A DNA stretch of 64,000 nucleotides. It comes from Sphingosinicella sp. BN140058 (lineage in GTDB: Bacteria > Pseudomonadota > Alphaproteobacteria > Sphingomonadales > Sphingomonadaceae). The translations under genes and the position numbers were made by a program. This document shows, in pieces, positions 54,806 through 63,811 of the stretch (its first letter is position 1; each line of letters starts with the position of its first letter). The notes under the pieces were generated by a model. It did not search any database and was not told the origin of the DNA. It saw only the letters and a program-made list of their open reading frames with translations. The DNA lies in the NCBI RefSeq assembly GCF_004135585.1, contig NZ_CP035501.1, forward strand, positions 4,721,501-4,785,500, read 5' to 3'.

Positions 54806-55480
54806 TCAGAGCGTCGCCTCGATCGCGCGGGCGGCGACGTCAGGGTCCTGCGCCTGGGTGATCGGCCGGCCGATGACGAGGATGCTGGCGCCGGCGTCGA
54901 GCGCCGCGCGCGGCGTCATCACCCGTTTCTGGTCGCCCGCATGGGCCGCAGCGGGGCGAACGCCCGGCACCACGAAAAACCCGTCGGGCCAAGCCTTGCG
55001 CGCGGCGGCGACTTCGTTGCCGGAGCAGACCACGCCGTCGAGACCTGCTTCCCGAGCAAGGGCGGACAGGCGCTCGACCTGCGCATGCGGATCGGCCGAG
55101 ATGCCGACTGCTTCGAGATCGCTGCCGTCAAGGCTGGTCAGCACCGTCACCGCGACGACCTTGGTCCCTTGAGGCGCCGCCGCCTTGGCATCCTCCAGCA
55201 TCGCGCGGCCGCCGGCGGCGTGCACGGTCAGGATTGCCGGATCGAGCGGCCGCAGCGCCTGCACCGCCTTCGCGACCGTATTGGGAATGTCGTGCAATTT
55301 CAGATCGAGGAAGATCGGCAGGCCGAGGTCGGCAATCTCGCGGACGCCCTGCCGGCCGTTGGCGCAGAAGAATTCCAGGCCGAGCTTCAAGCCTCCGACA
55401 TGGTTGCGCACACGGGCGGCGATCGCCTTGGCGCGGTCGAGATCGGGCGTGTCGATGGCGACGTAGATCGGGCTCTTCAT
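54806..55480 (-). CDS. pyrF: Orotidine 5'-phosphate decarboxylase
   Basis: A 224-residue enzyme of pyrimidine synthesis that decarboxylates OMP to UMP. Signatures: VAIDTPDLDRAKAI, LKLGLEFF, the catalytic FLDLKLHDIPNTV (Asp-Lys-Asp set), TVHAAGG, and phosphate-binding VPGVRP and GRPITQA. Its ATG overlaps the TGA of the LapA-like gene (ATGA), so the two are coupled. Confidence 0.96.
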   Translation of the reverse strand: MKSPIYVAIDTPDLDRAKAIAARVRNHVGGLKLGLEFFCANGRQGVREIADLGLPIFLDLKLHDIPNTVAKAVQALRPLDPAILTVHAAGGRAMLEDAKAAAPQGTKVVAVTVLTSLDGSDLEAVGISADPHAQVERLSALAREAGLDGVVCSGNEVAAARKAWPDGFFVVPGVRPAAAHAGDQKRVMTPRAALDAGASILVIGRPITQAQDPDVAARAIEATL

Positions 55481-55824
55481 GGCGTCGGCCACACCTTGCT
55501 GTCGGTGGCGAGGCGCTGCTCGCCATTGTCCACCGCAACGGGGGCCGCCGGCGAGGGCGCGGGGGCGCCGATCGACGCAGCGGTCATCGCGGCGTTGCGC
55601 TCGTGGGGCTCCAGCCGGCGACGCAGCGCCCAGATGCGGGCGCGGTAGAACAGCATCGTCGGCAGCAGGCCGAGCAGCAGGAAACCGAGCATCAGCACCG
55701 GCAGCTTCACGTCCGCGACCAGGCCGCCCCACAGACGAAGTTCGACGTTCAGCCAATTGGCCTTGGCGAACAGGACGGCGATCACCGCCAGAACCACCCA
55801 GAACAGGGTCTTGAGGAATTGCAT
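55477..55824 (-). CDS. LapA-domain (DUF1049) membrane protein
   Basis: A 115-residue protein with two membrane helices (FLKTLFWVVLAVIAVLFAKANW and LPVLMLGFLLLGLLPTMLFYRARIW) joined by NVELRLWGGLVADVK, the LapA/YciS pattern. A basic cytoplasmic turn (RIWALRRRLEPHE) and a Pro/Ala-rich tail follow. E. coli LapA helps control LpxC and lipopolysaccharide assembly; a similar role is possible but not shown here. It is coupled to pyrF. Confidence 0.88.
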   Translation of the reverse strand: MQFLKTLFWVVLAVIAVLFAKANWLNVELRLWGGLVADVKLPVLMLGFLLLGLLPTMLFYRARIWALRRRLEPHERNAAMTAASIGAPAPSPAAPVAVDNGEQRLATDSKVWPTP

Positions 55825-55913
55825 CCGTTCCAGCGCCTCCCGTGCGCGTCCCGCCCTGCTTATGGCGGCTGGCGGCGGCGTGCAACCTCATGCTCGGCAC
55901 CGCTTGGGCAGGG

Positions 55914-58202
55914 TCAGCCGATCTCCTCGTCCAGCGCCTCGAACAAGGTGGCGATCGCAGTGAGGCGCGGACGTTCCTCGGCCATGATCGCTCTGAAGGC
56001 GTCGCGCTTCAACGCGGCGACGGTTCCGGGCGGCAGGTGCACGCCGTCGGGCAGCGTGGAGACGACGATCTCGATCAGCCGGTCGGCGCCGTGCAGCCGC
56101 CCCCAAAGATAGTCGTTCTCGCGATAGGCCCGGCTGAAGAAGGCGCCGAAGCTGTTGAACTGAATGCCTTTGAGGGTCGCCGCGGCACCGCCGGAGCGAA
56201 TGGCCCCGGCGTCGTCGGGCGAGATACGATCGACCTTGATCGGATCGAACTCGTCGAGGCCCTCACCCTGCAGCAGGGGCAGAGTGGCAATGTCGTAGAA
56301 GGGAAAGCCAAGATAGGCGAGAATCAGCGCCCGCCGTTCGGACTTCGGGAACAGGCCGAGCACCTCGGTAAGCTCCGCATCCGCCGCATCGTCGATCCCC
56401 TTGAGGCCGAGCTTCGCCGCCAGCGCGGCGAGCATATCCTCGGTTGCCGCCTCGACATCGGGGAAGCTCGCGCCCTCCACCGCGGCCGCGGCGGCGGTGT
56501 AGCGGCCGATCAGGCGGTATACGGTCTCGCGGGCACGCTCGATCGCTTCGCGCGGCGAACCCTCGCGTGCGCCCGCCTCGCCGAGTTGCCGGGCGAGGAA
56601 GCGAAGACGGCGTACGCGGAAGGACAGATCGAAATTGCGGAAGAACAGGATCACGTCTTCGCGGGCACCAAGGGCGGTGATCGCCTCGGCCGCGTTGAGG
56701 CCGTGGGCGCGGACCCATGTCCAGAGCGCCTGCCGGATCTGTTCGCGCCGCACGCGGTCCCCGGCATCGCCGAGCAGCAGAGCGGCGACCTCTTCCACCA
56801 CCGTGCTGAGCTTGAGGTGGCCGTAGGCGGCATAGGCATAGCCCGCCTCCCGCGACGCGACGGTCTGCGCCTTGGCCCGCCAGCCCGCGAGGCGCTTGGC
56901 GGAGGGACGCAGCAGCAGCAGGGTTGCCCCGAACGCCCGCTCGATCGCTGCTTCGACTTGCGGCCGCATGGCCGCGACGATCCGTTGCTGGCGTCGAATT
57001 CGCGCCGAACGTCCTTCAATGGCTTCGAGATTGTCGCGGATCGGCTGTTCGCGCGGAATGTCGGAGAGCGCTCCGAACAGGGTGGCGAAGAAACCGGGCG
57101 GATCGCTGTCACCGTTGGCGCCGAGCCGGACGGCGCGGGTGCCCGGCTTCGGATCGATGTAGACGAAGCGGCGGTCCACCTCGCGCCGGGCGGGACGGTT
57201 GCGCAGCGCGCGCATCGCCGGACGGAAGGGCGCATTAGCGAGCACCGAACCGTCGATCAGGACCGCCGCCTCGACTTCGCCGATTGCCGCGTGGCGCGGC
57301 AAGGCGCGGTCGAGAAAGCGGTCGCGGCCCGGCCAAGGCCGGCCGCGGGCGTCCAGCACCGCGTCGAGCTCGCCGACCTTGAACGGCGGGAACGCGCCGG
57401 GAAAGCTTGCCGTCGCCCGCGCCGCGAAGGCGAGCTCCGCTGCGTCGCCGAGATGTCGCCGCTGGCCGCCGGGATCGGAGAAAGCGAGGGTCAGGCGATG
57501 CTCGCGCTCGACCACCTCGGCCGGCGAATGCAGCCGCAGCCGCTCGGGATAACCGTGGAAGTCGGTGACGGTGACGAACAGATCGAGCGGCTGGTGGTCG
57601 GGGAGCAGGGGCGGCCCGGCCGGTGCCGCCGCCATTGCGTCGAACGCGTCGAGCAGAAGCGCGGTAAAGCCGGCGCCGCCGAACGGAGGGGCGAACCAGC
57701 GGGCGCGGACGAAGTTGGCGAGCTTTGTGCGGACTTCCTCGCGATGCTCCGGCTCCACCGTCTTCTCGACGTTGCCGCCGCGGCGTGCGGACAGCGCCCA
57801 GGCGAACGGCACCGCCGCCGCTTTGGCGATGCGCGAGACGGTGCTGACTTCGGGATCGAGTAGCCGGTCGACGTCTGCCGTCTCCAGCCAGAGGTCCGTC
57901 AGCGGATCCAGCGAACGGCCGCTGCTGATCGCTTCGGCGAGGAAGACCGCGTTGATCCCGCCTGCGCTCGCGCCGGCGAGAATGTCGACGAGCACATGAA
58001 GTTCGATCTCGCACTCGGCCGCGATCGTTTCGAGCAGACGTCGATAGACCTCCTCGCTACCGCGCGTGGACGGTTCGCCAGCGTGCAGCGCGCGGCTGGC
58101 ACGGGCGAGCCGCCAGACTTCCTTGGTGATGCCGTGCATGTAAACGGCGAGGCTGATTCCGCCGTAACAGATCAGCGCCAGCCGCAATTCCTTCTCAAGC
58201 AT
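55914..58202 (-). CDS. Large patatin-like phospholipase family protein
   Basis: A 762-residue cytoplasmic protein. The N-terminal patatin domain has the oxyanion stretch CYGGISLAVYMHG, the nucleophile in LAGASAGGINAVFLAE (GxSxG) and the catalytic Asp in AAVLIDGSVLANAPF. The C-terminal half (from about residue 400) is helical and matches the DUF3376-type extension seen in long patatin-like proteins. Members are predicted lipid acyl hydrolases with unknown substrates. The last residues are QFNSFGAFFSRAYRENDYLWGRLHGADRL-type, conserved in this subgroup. It is divergent from rlpA. Confidence 0.86.
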   Translation of the reverse strand: MLEKELRLALICYGGISLAVYMHGITKEVWRLARASRALHAGEPSTRGSEEVYRRLLETIAAECEIELHVLVDILAGASAGGINAVFLAEAISSGRSLDPLTDLWLETADVDRLLDPEVSTVSRIAKAAAVPFAWALSARRGGNVEKTVEPEHREEVRTKLANFVRARWFAPPFGGAGFTALLLDAFDAMAAAPAGPPLLPDHQPLDLFVTVTDFHGYPERLRLHSPAEVVEREHRLTLAFSDPGGQRRHLGDAAELAFAARATASFPGAFPPFKVGELDAVLDARGRPWPGRDRFLDRALPRHAAIGEVEAAVLIDGSVLANAPFRPAMRALRNRPARREVDRRFVYIDPKPGTRAVRLGANGDSDPPGFFATLFGALSDIPREQPIRDNLEAIEGRSARIRRQQRIVAAMRPQVEAAIERAFGATLLLLRPSAKRLAGWRAKAQTVASREAGYAYAAYGHLKLSTVVEEVAALLLGDAGDRVRREQIRQALWTWVRAHGLNAAEAITALGAREDVILFFRNFDLSFRVRRLRFLARQLGEAGAREGSPREAIERARETVYRLIGRYTAAAAAVEGASFPDVEAATEDMLAALAAKLGLKGIDDAADAELTEVLGLFPKSERRALILAYLGFPFYDIATLPLLQGEGLDEFDPIKVDRISPDDAGAIRSGGAAATLKGIQFNSFGAFFSRAYRENDYLWGRLHGADRLIEIVVSTLPDGVHLPPGTVAALKRDAFRAIMAEERPRLTAIATLFEALDEEIG

Positions 58203-58355
58203 CGGCGAAGCGTGGCAGGCATGCGATGAGTTGTCGAGGACGAGCGGAACCGCATCCGTTCATCCCGGAATCGGTTCACGTCGCCGTAACGACCGAGACT
58301 CGTTTAGAAACGCAGGTTAGCCCGATCCCATCGTCAACAGCCGAGGGGTTCCCAT

Positions 58356-58856
58356 ATGCTTTCTTCGATGCGCAAAGGCGCCACGACCGCCGCCGTGACC
58401 GCAGTCCTTGCTGGCCTCCTGGCCACCGGACCGAGCCACGCCGTCGCAGCCGACGCCAGCCGCATCGATGCCGTCGCGACCATTGTCCCGACGTTGGAAG
58501 CAGAACCCGCCAGCCCCGTCGCGGTTCCCTCCGAGGACGTAATTCAGCAGCAATTCGAGGCGATTGGCGGCGGCGAAGCGAGCTATTACGGCAAGGAACT
58601 CGCCGGCAATCGTACCGCCAGCGGCGAGCGGTTCAACCCAGGCGATCTGACCGCCGCCCACCGCACTCTGCCGCTCGGCACAAAGCTGCGCGTTACCAAC
58701 AAGGCCAACGGCAAGTCGGTGATCGTTCGCATCAACGATCGCGGTCCGTTCCTGAAGCGCCGCGTGATCGACGTTTCTCTCGCCGCCGCGCGCGAGATCG
58801 CGATGCTCGGTGCCGGCAAGGCCCAGGTCAGCCTGGAAATCGTTCGCAACGCCTGA
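58356..58856 (+). CDS. rlpA: RlpA-like septal ring lytic transglycosylase family protein
   Basis: A 166-residue exported protein. The leader MRKGATTAAVTAVLAGLLATGPSHAVA ends near residue 32. A Pro/Ala/Glu-rich linker precedes the double-psi beta-barrel (about 75-165): ASYYGKELAGNRTASGERFNPGDLTAAHRTLPLG, VRINDRGPF and RVIDVSLAAAREI. No lipobox Cys and no SPOR domain are present, so it is a short member. RlpA cleaves glycan strands lacking stem peptides. Start at 58356 or the Met four codons later. Confidence 0.88.
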   Translation: MLSSMRKGATTAAVTAVLAGLLATGPSHAVAADASRIDAVATIVPTLEAEPASPVAVPSEDVIQQQFEAIGGGEASYYGKELAGNRTASGERFNPGDLTAAHRTLPLGTKLRVTNKANGKSVIVRINDRGPFLKRRVIDVSLAAAREIAMLGAGKAQVSLEIVRNA

Positions 58857-58942
58857 CGGTCCCTGCGACAATTGGCCATTCTTGCGGAAATCTTCGGCTA
58901 GCTTCGCGCGGCGTCTTTCCAAGGCGAGTGCTGCTGGCTAGA

Positions 58943-58966
58943 CCACCCCCATCGCAAATCGGGTGG
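58943..58966 (+). other. Small leader hairpin overlapping the M13 ribosome site
   Basis: CCACCC (58943-58948) can pair with GGGTGG (58961-58966), which overlaps the GGTGGGGA ribosome binding site of the metallopeptidase gene. It might lower translation by masking the site. The stem is only six base pairs. Confidence 0.25.
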
Positions 58967-58978
58967 GGAAATCCCAAT

Positions 58979-61033
58979 ATGATCAAGCACATGATGTTGT
59001 CCGGCGCGGCGCTGTTCGCACTCGCCGGAGCCGCCGTTCCCGCTGCCGCCCAGCAGGCGGCCGCCGCCAGGGGCGCGCCGGAGCTCGGCGCCTGGGGTTT
59101 CGACCTCACCGGCATGGACAAGAGCGTCAATCCTGGCGACAGCTTCTACGATTACGCCAACGGCAATTGGAACCGCACCACCGAGATTCCGGCGGACCGC
59201 TCGAGCTGGGGCGGCTTCGGCGTGCTGCGCGATCTGTCGGATCAGCGCACCCGCGACATTGTCGAGGCGGCGGCGAAGACCAACGCGCCTGCGGGCAGCG
59301 TCCAGCGCAAGGTCGGCGATCTCTACGCCAGCTTCATGGACGAAGCGGCGATCGAGAAGGCCGGCCTCACGCCGCTCAAGCCCTTCTTCGCCAAGATCGA
59401 CGCGATTGCCACGCCGAGCGACCTCGCCCGCGCCTTCGGCGAGGCCAATCGCATGGGCATCTCCACTCCGTTCAGCGCCGGCGTCGAGCAGGATCTGAAG
59501 GACAACAGCCAATATGGCGTCTATCTCGGCCAGGGCGGCCTCGGCCTGCCCGACCGCGATTACTATCTCGACGACACCAACCCGAAGTTCGTCGAGACCC
59601 GGGCCAAATATCAGACGCACGTCGCGACCATGTTCCGCCTCGCCGGCATTCCCGACGGCGAAGGCAAGGCGAAGCGGATCTACGATCTCGAGAAGAAGAT
59701 CGCCCAGACTCACTGGACCCGCGCCGAATCGCGCCAGATCGACAAGCTCTACAATCCGGTGCCGACCAATGGGCTCGGCGAGCGCATGCCCGGCTTCGAT
59801 TGGGCGGCCTACCTCAAGGCGGCGAGCCTCGATCGCCTGCCGCAGGTGATCGCGACCCAGCCGAGCGCCCTCACCGGCGAGGCGAAGCTGGTCGCGAGCG
59901 AGCCGCTGCAGACCTGGAAGGACTATCTGACCTTCCGCACCCTGTCCGCCGCCGCCGGGATGTTGCCCAAGGCGATTTCCGACGAGAATTTCGCCTTCTA
60001 CGGCACCACCCTGTCGGGCACGCCCAAGCAGAAGGATCGCTGGAAGCGCGGCGCCGACGTCGTCAACGGCGCGATGGGCGAGGCGGTGGGTGAGCTCTAC
60101 GTCGCCAAATATTTCACGCCGGCCGCCAAGGCCAAGGCCGACGAGCTCGTCCGCAACCTGATCCGGGCGATGGATGCCCGCCTGGAGAAGCTGGAGTGGA
60201 TGGCACCGGAAACCCGGGCCAAGGCGCGCGCCAAGCTCGCCGCCTTCACGCCCAAGATCGGCTACCCCGACAAATGGCGGGATTATTCGGCGCTGGTCGT
60301 CAAGCCCGGCGATCCGGTCGGCAATTCGCTGCGCGCGACCGAGTTCGAGTATCTCCGTCAGCTCGGCAAGATCGGCAAGCCGGTCGATCGTAGCGAGTGG
60401 GGCATGACTCCGCAGACGGTGAACGCCTACGCCAATCCCTTGCTCAACGAGATCGTGTTCCCGGCGGCGATCCTGCAGCCGCCCTTCTTCGATCCGAATG
60501 CGGACGACGCGGTCAATTACGGCGGCATCGGCGCGGTGATCGGCCACGAGATCACCCACCATTTCGACGATCAGGGCAGCAAGTTCGACGCCAAGGGCAA
60601 TCTCGCCGAATGGTGGGCGCCGACGGACGTAGAGCGGTTCAAGGCGATGACCGCCAAGGTCGTCCAGCAATATGGCGAATATGAGCCGCTGCCCGGCAGC
60701 AAGGTCAATGGCGAGCTCACCCTCGGCGAGAACATGGCCGATCTCGCCGGCCTCAACATCGCCTATGATGCCTATCGCCTGAGCCTCAACGGCAAGGAGG
60801 CACCGGTGATCGACGGCTATACCGGCGACCAGCGCTTCTTCCTCGGCTTCGGCCAGGTCTGGCGGAACAAGTATCGCGATCCGCTGCTGCTCAACCTGCT
60901 GACCACCGATCCGCACTCGCCGGGCCACGTTCGCCCGAACGTCGTCCGCAACTTCGATCCGTGGTACAAGGCGTTCAAGGTTCAAGGCGGAAAGCTGTAC
61001 CTGAAGCCTGAAGACCGTATCCGGATCTGGTAA
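58979..61033 (+). CDS. M13 (neprilysin) family metallopeptidase
   Basis: A 684-residue exported zinc peptidase. The leader MIKHMMLSGAALFALAGAAVPAAAQQ is a Sec signal. The N-terminal helical domain (FYDYANGNWNRTTEIPADRSSWGGF) and C-terminal catalytic domain are complete. Zinc site VIGHEITHHFDDQG and ENMADLAGL supply the ligands, and the substrate-binding NAYANP is present. The C-terminal tail YLKPEDRIRIW ends with the aromatic residue usual in the family. It acts in the periplasm on small peptides. GGGGA lies nine bases upstream. It is followed by a hairpin at 61097-61123. Confidence 0.95.
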   Translation: MIKHMMLSGAALFALAGAAVPAAAQQAAAARGAPELGAWGFDLTGMDKSVNPGDSFYDYANGNWNRTTEIPADRSSWGGFGVLRDLSDQRTRDIVEAAAKTNAPAGSVQRKVGDLYASFMDEAAIEKAGLTPLKPFFAKIDAIATPSDLARAFGEANRMGISTPFSAGVEQDLKDNSQYGVYLGQGGLGLPDRDYYLDDTNPKFVETRAKYQTHVATMFRLAGIPDGEGKAKRIYDLEKKIAQTHWTRAESRQIDKLYNPVPTNGLGERMPGFDWAAYLKAASLDRLPQVIATQPSALTGEAKLVASEPLQTWKDYLTFRTLSAAAGMLPKAISDENFAFYGTTLSGTPKQKDRWKRGADVVNGAMGEAVGELYVAKYFTPAAKAKADELVRNLIRAMDARLEKLEWMAPETRAKARAKLAAFTPKIGYPDKWRDYSALVVKPGDPVGNSLRATEFEYLRQLGKIGKPVDRSEWGMTPQTVNAYANPLLNEIVFPAAILQPPFFDPNADDAVNYGGIGAVIGHEITHHFDDQGSKFDAKGNLAEWWAPTDVERFKAMTAKVVQQYGEYEPLPGSKVNGELTLGENMADLAGLNIAYDAYRLSLNGKEAPVIDGYTGDQRFFLGFGQVWRNKYRDPLLLNLLTTDPHSPGHVRPNVVRNFDPWYKAFKVQGGKLYLKPEDRIRIW

Positions 61034-61096
61034 GTCCGTGTCCCGGCCGCGGTCGCCCGATGGGTTGATCCCGGCGTCGGGGGTCCGATAGGGGAG

Positions 61097-61123
61097 AGGC
61101 CGGCGGCAGCTGCCGTCGGCCTT
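61097..61123 (+). terminator. Terminator-like hairpin after the M13 gene
   Basis: AGGCCGGCGGCAG pairs with CTGCCGTCGGCCT with one mismatch (G opposite T), followed by TCCTCATTTC. It lies 63 bases after the stop at 61033 and about 23 bases before the next start. Confidence 0.55.
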
Positions 61124-61145
61124 CCTCATTTCTCGTTCGATCGGA

Positions 61146-62504
61146 GTGCGCAAGCTGCCGAAGCGTAAAGTGTCCAAGCCGCGGCCCGCCGGCGTTTCGA
61201 AGCCGCTGGTCGGCGGCCTCGTCCTCGTCCTGCTTCTTCTCTGTCTCGTGCTGTGGGTGGCGACGCGGCCGGCACGACAGGAGGAAGCAAGTGGGGCCGA
61301 CTCCGCTGTCGGTATCTCCAATCAGCAGATCGCCCGGATCGAGGAGCGCCAGCAGGCGGCGGATTCGGTGATCGATTATGCCCGGCTCGACCGCCGGCTG
61401 CAGGCGTTGATCGCCGAAGACCAGATGATCGGCATGGCGGTCGGCATCGTCGAGAACGGCCAGATCCGATTCCTCAAGGGCTATGGCGTCACCACCGCCG
61501 GCACCACCGATCCGGTCGGCGTCGGCACCCTGTTTCGCTGGGCGTCGGTGTCGAAGGGAGTCGCCGGCGACATGGTCTCGAAGCTTGCTGACGAGGGCAA
61601 ATTGTCGGTCTACGAGCCGATCGGCAAATATTCGCCCTGGATGCGGCTGCCGGGCGGCATCGAGCAGCGCGCGACCGTCGCCGACATGCTGTCCCACAGC
61701 CTCGGTCTCGCCGGCCATGCCTATGACAACAAGCTCGAGGAAGGCGCCGATCCCCGCATGCTCCGCGGTGCTCTGTCCTCGCTCAATCTGATCTGCGCGC
61801 CCGGCCAGTGCCATGCCTATCAGAATGTCGCCTATGACGGCGCTTCGGACGTCGTCGAGAAGGTCACCGGCACGCCTTACCAGCAGGCGGTGCGCGACCG
61901 CTTGTTCCGGCCGCTGGGCATGACCAGCGCCAATATGAGCCGCGACGGGCTGGTGACGGCCGCGAGCTGGGCGCGTCCGCATGTCGGCGGCAAGCATTCC
62001 AAGCCGGTCGAAGTGACCGAGCCATATTACCGTGTGCCCTCGGCGGGCGGGGTCAACAGCACGATCAAGGATCTCGCAATCTGGATGCAGGCGCAGATGG
62101 GCCTGGCGCCCAACGTGCTGACGCCCCGTGCGCTCGAAGCGGTGCAGTCGCCGCGTGTGTCGACGCCGGGCGAGCTCGGCCGCATGCGCAAGTTCCGCGA
62201 ACGGTTGAAGACGGCGAGTTACGGCATGGGCTGGCGGATCTACGATTATGCCGGTCACAAGGTCGTCGGCCATCGCGGCGGCGTGCGCGGCTACCGTTCG
62301 CTGGTGATGTTCGATCCGGCGCTCAAATCGGGCGTGGTCGCGCTCTGGAACAGCTCGACCAACCAGCCGGGCGGGCTCGAATTCGAGGTGATGGACATGC
62401 TCTACCGGCTCGAACCGCGCGACTGGCTCGGCGTCGACGGGCGCGAGACGCCCGCACAGCCGGCGCCGGAAGCGGTCGGCAACGGCGCCCAGGGCGCCGA
62501 CTGA
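61146..62504 (+). CDS. Serine hydrolase, beta-lactamase/class C PBP-like
   Basis: A 452-residue protein with one N-terminal membrane helix (PLVGGLVLVLLLLCLVLWVA), so it is anchored with the catalytic part outside. The beta-lactamase (PF00144-like) domain has the S-x-x-K motif in WASVSKGVAGD, the YxN motif in HAYQNVAYDG and HRGG in place of KTG. Such proteins are carboxypeptidases, esterases or EstB-type hydrolases; true AmpC activity is unlikely without KTG. It starts with GTG at 61146 and a weak GGA site, so the start is uncertain. It follows the M13 gene across a hairpin. Confidence 0.85.
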   Translation: MRKLPKRKVSKPRPAGVSKPLVGGLVLVLLLLCLVLWVATRPARQEEASGADSAVGISNQQIARIEERQQAADSVIDYARLDRRLQALIAEDQMIGMAVGIVENGQIRFLKGYGVTTAGTTDPVGVGTLFRWASVSKGVAGDMVSKLADEGKLSVYEPIGKYSPWMRLPGGIEQRATVADMLSHSLGLAGHAYDNKLEEGADPRMLRGALSSLNLICAPGQCHAYQNVAYDGASDVVEKVTGTPYQQAVRDRLFRPLGMTSANMSRDGLVTAASWARPHVGGKHSKPVEVTEPYYRVPSAGGVNSTIKDLAIWMQAQMGLAPNVLTPRALEAVQSPRVSTPGELGRMRKFRERLKTASYGMGWRIYDYAGHKVVGHRGGVRGYRSLVMFDPALKSGVVALWNSSTNQPGGLEFEVMDMLYRLEPRDWLGVDGRETPAQPAPEAVGNGAQGAD

Positions 62505-62513
62505 GGCAATCGC

Positions 62514-63335
62514 TCAGCGCTGCCGGCGCGGTAGTCTCGCCGCCGCCAAAGCGGCGCGGTGCCTGCGGGCGGTGCCGAGCAGACGGCTGAACGCGCCGAT
62601 CCGCGCAGGATGGTGCGGTCGACTCTCCTCCGCGGGATCGTCGCCGACGGTGAGCACCGCCCACACCGGCAGGTGATCGGACGCCTTTCGCGATGTGGCG
62701 CTGTCGTGGACGCCGCATTCGGCGATGCCGAGCCCTTTGGTCACCATGATCCGGTCGAGCTGCGCGACCGGTCGGCGGGCGTGGAAGCTGCGGCCCGTAT
62801 CGGCGAAGCGGCAATGCTGGGCGAAGTCGCGCAGGCAGCCGCTCTGCCGGCTCCACTCGTTGAGATCGCCCATCAGCACCGTCGGCATCGTGCCCTCGCG
62901 GGCATGGATATGCTCCAGCACCGTATGCGCCTGGCGCCGCCGCCACAGGCCCGAAAGATCGAGATGCATGCCGACGACGCGCAGCGTTTCGCCCGCCAGC
63001 CGGACTTCGGCGAGCACCGCACCACGCGGCTCCAGCGAGGGCAGATGCAGCATCGACTTGTCGACGATTTCCACATCCTTCTTCACCAGCAGGGCGTTGC
63101 CGTGCCAGCCCATGCTGCCGTCGCGGGCCTCGAACGGCACCGGCTTGTAGTCGCTATGCTCGTCGAGCAGGTGAAACGGGATCGCGCTTGCGCGGGCGCC
63201 GAAGCGGCGGTCCGCCTCCTGCAGCGCGATCACATCGGCATCCAGTTCGTTCAAGACGTCGATCGTGCGGTCCGGCCGCCGGCGGCGATCGGTGCCGATC
63301 GCTTTGCGCATGTTGTAGCTGGCGACGCGGATCAT
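62514..63335 (-). CDS. Endonuclease/exonuclease/phosphatase family protein
   Basis: A 273-residue protein of the EEP superfamily. Motifs: VASYNMRKAIG near the start, ALQEAD (metal-binding Glu), LRVVGMHLDLSG, LMGDLNEW (metal/catalytic Asp and Asn), and KASDHLPVWAVL (catalytic His near the end). The C-terminal 45 residues are basic and less conserved. It could act on DNA, RNA or phospholipid; the substrate is unknown. It may be co-transcribed with the HPF-like gene upstream, 51 bases away. Confidence 0.87.
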   Translation of the reverse strand: MIRVASYNMRKAIGTDRRRRPDRTIDVLNELDADVIALQEADRRFGARASAIPFHLLDEHSDYKPVPFEARDGSMGWHGNALLVKKDVEIVDKSMLHLPSLEPRGAVLAEVRLAGETLRVVGMHLDLSGLWRRRQAHTVLEHIHAREGTMPTVLMGDLNEWSRQSGCLRDFAQHCRFADTGRSFHARRPVAQLDRIMVTKGLGIAECGVHDSATSRKASDHLPVWAVLTVGDDPAEESRPHHPARIGAFSRLLGTARRHRAALAAARLPRRQR

Positions 63336-63386
63336 CGGCCGTCCTGATGACGTCGGCGGCGCGGCTTCGCAACCCGGACGATGATC

Positions 63387-63716
63387 TCAGTGGCCCTTTC
63401 GATCGCCGAGCTTGCCGAGCTGGTGATCGATGGCACGCACCACCTTCTTGGCCGCGCCGATCACAGCCCGATCGAAATCGGCGCCTTCGTCGATCGCCGC
63501 GACCGGCGGGATGCCGTTGATCCGCGCCTCCATGGAACAGCGCAGATCGGCATTGCCGCCGCGCGGGCCGTTGACGTCGGAGACATGGACTTCGACGTCG
63601 GTGATCCGCCCTTCGAAGCGGGCGAGACGCTGGCGGATCTGCTCCTCGAGCCTCGTGTCGCGATCATTGTCGCTGGGGATCTGATTGTCGGCGTGGATCT
63701 GAATGAACAAGCGCAC
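63387..63716 (-). CDS. HPF/RaiA family ribosome-associated protein
   Basis: A 109-residue protein with the S30AE fold: an N-terminal strand (MRLFIQIHADNQI), a helix (LEEQIRQRLARFEGRI), central strands (VEVHVSDVNG, ADLRCSMEARI) and a C-terminal helix (DFDRAVIGAAKKVVRAIDHQLG). It lacks the long C-terminal dimerisation domain of long HPF and is of the short type. It may protect idle ribosomes, though the usual conserved basic cluster is modest. It is divergent from radA. Confidence 0.8.
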   Translation of the reverse strand: MRLFIQIHADNQIPSDNDRDTRLEEQIRQRLARFEGRITDVEVHVSDVNGPRGGNADLRCSMEARINGIPPVAAIDEGADFDRAVIGAAKKVVRAIDHQLGKLGDRKGH

Positions 63717-63811
63717 TCTCCATTGCTGGTAGGGTGTGAATGCGGAGGAGGGGGTGGGCGTTCCCTCGAAAGGGCTGGCTGGAGGCAGCCGGCGCGGCTA
63801 ACCGTTCGGAC

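Noticed and set aside
61146..62504. True class C beta-lactamase
   Set aside because: SxxK and YxN are present, but KTG is replaced by HRGG and there is an N-terminal anchor, so a generic serine hydrolase is the safer call.
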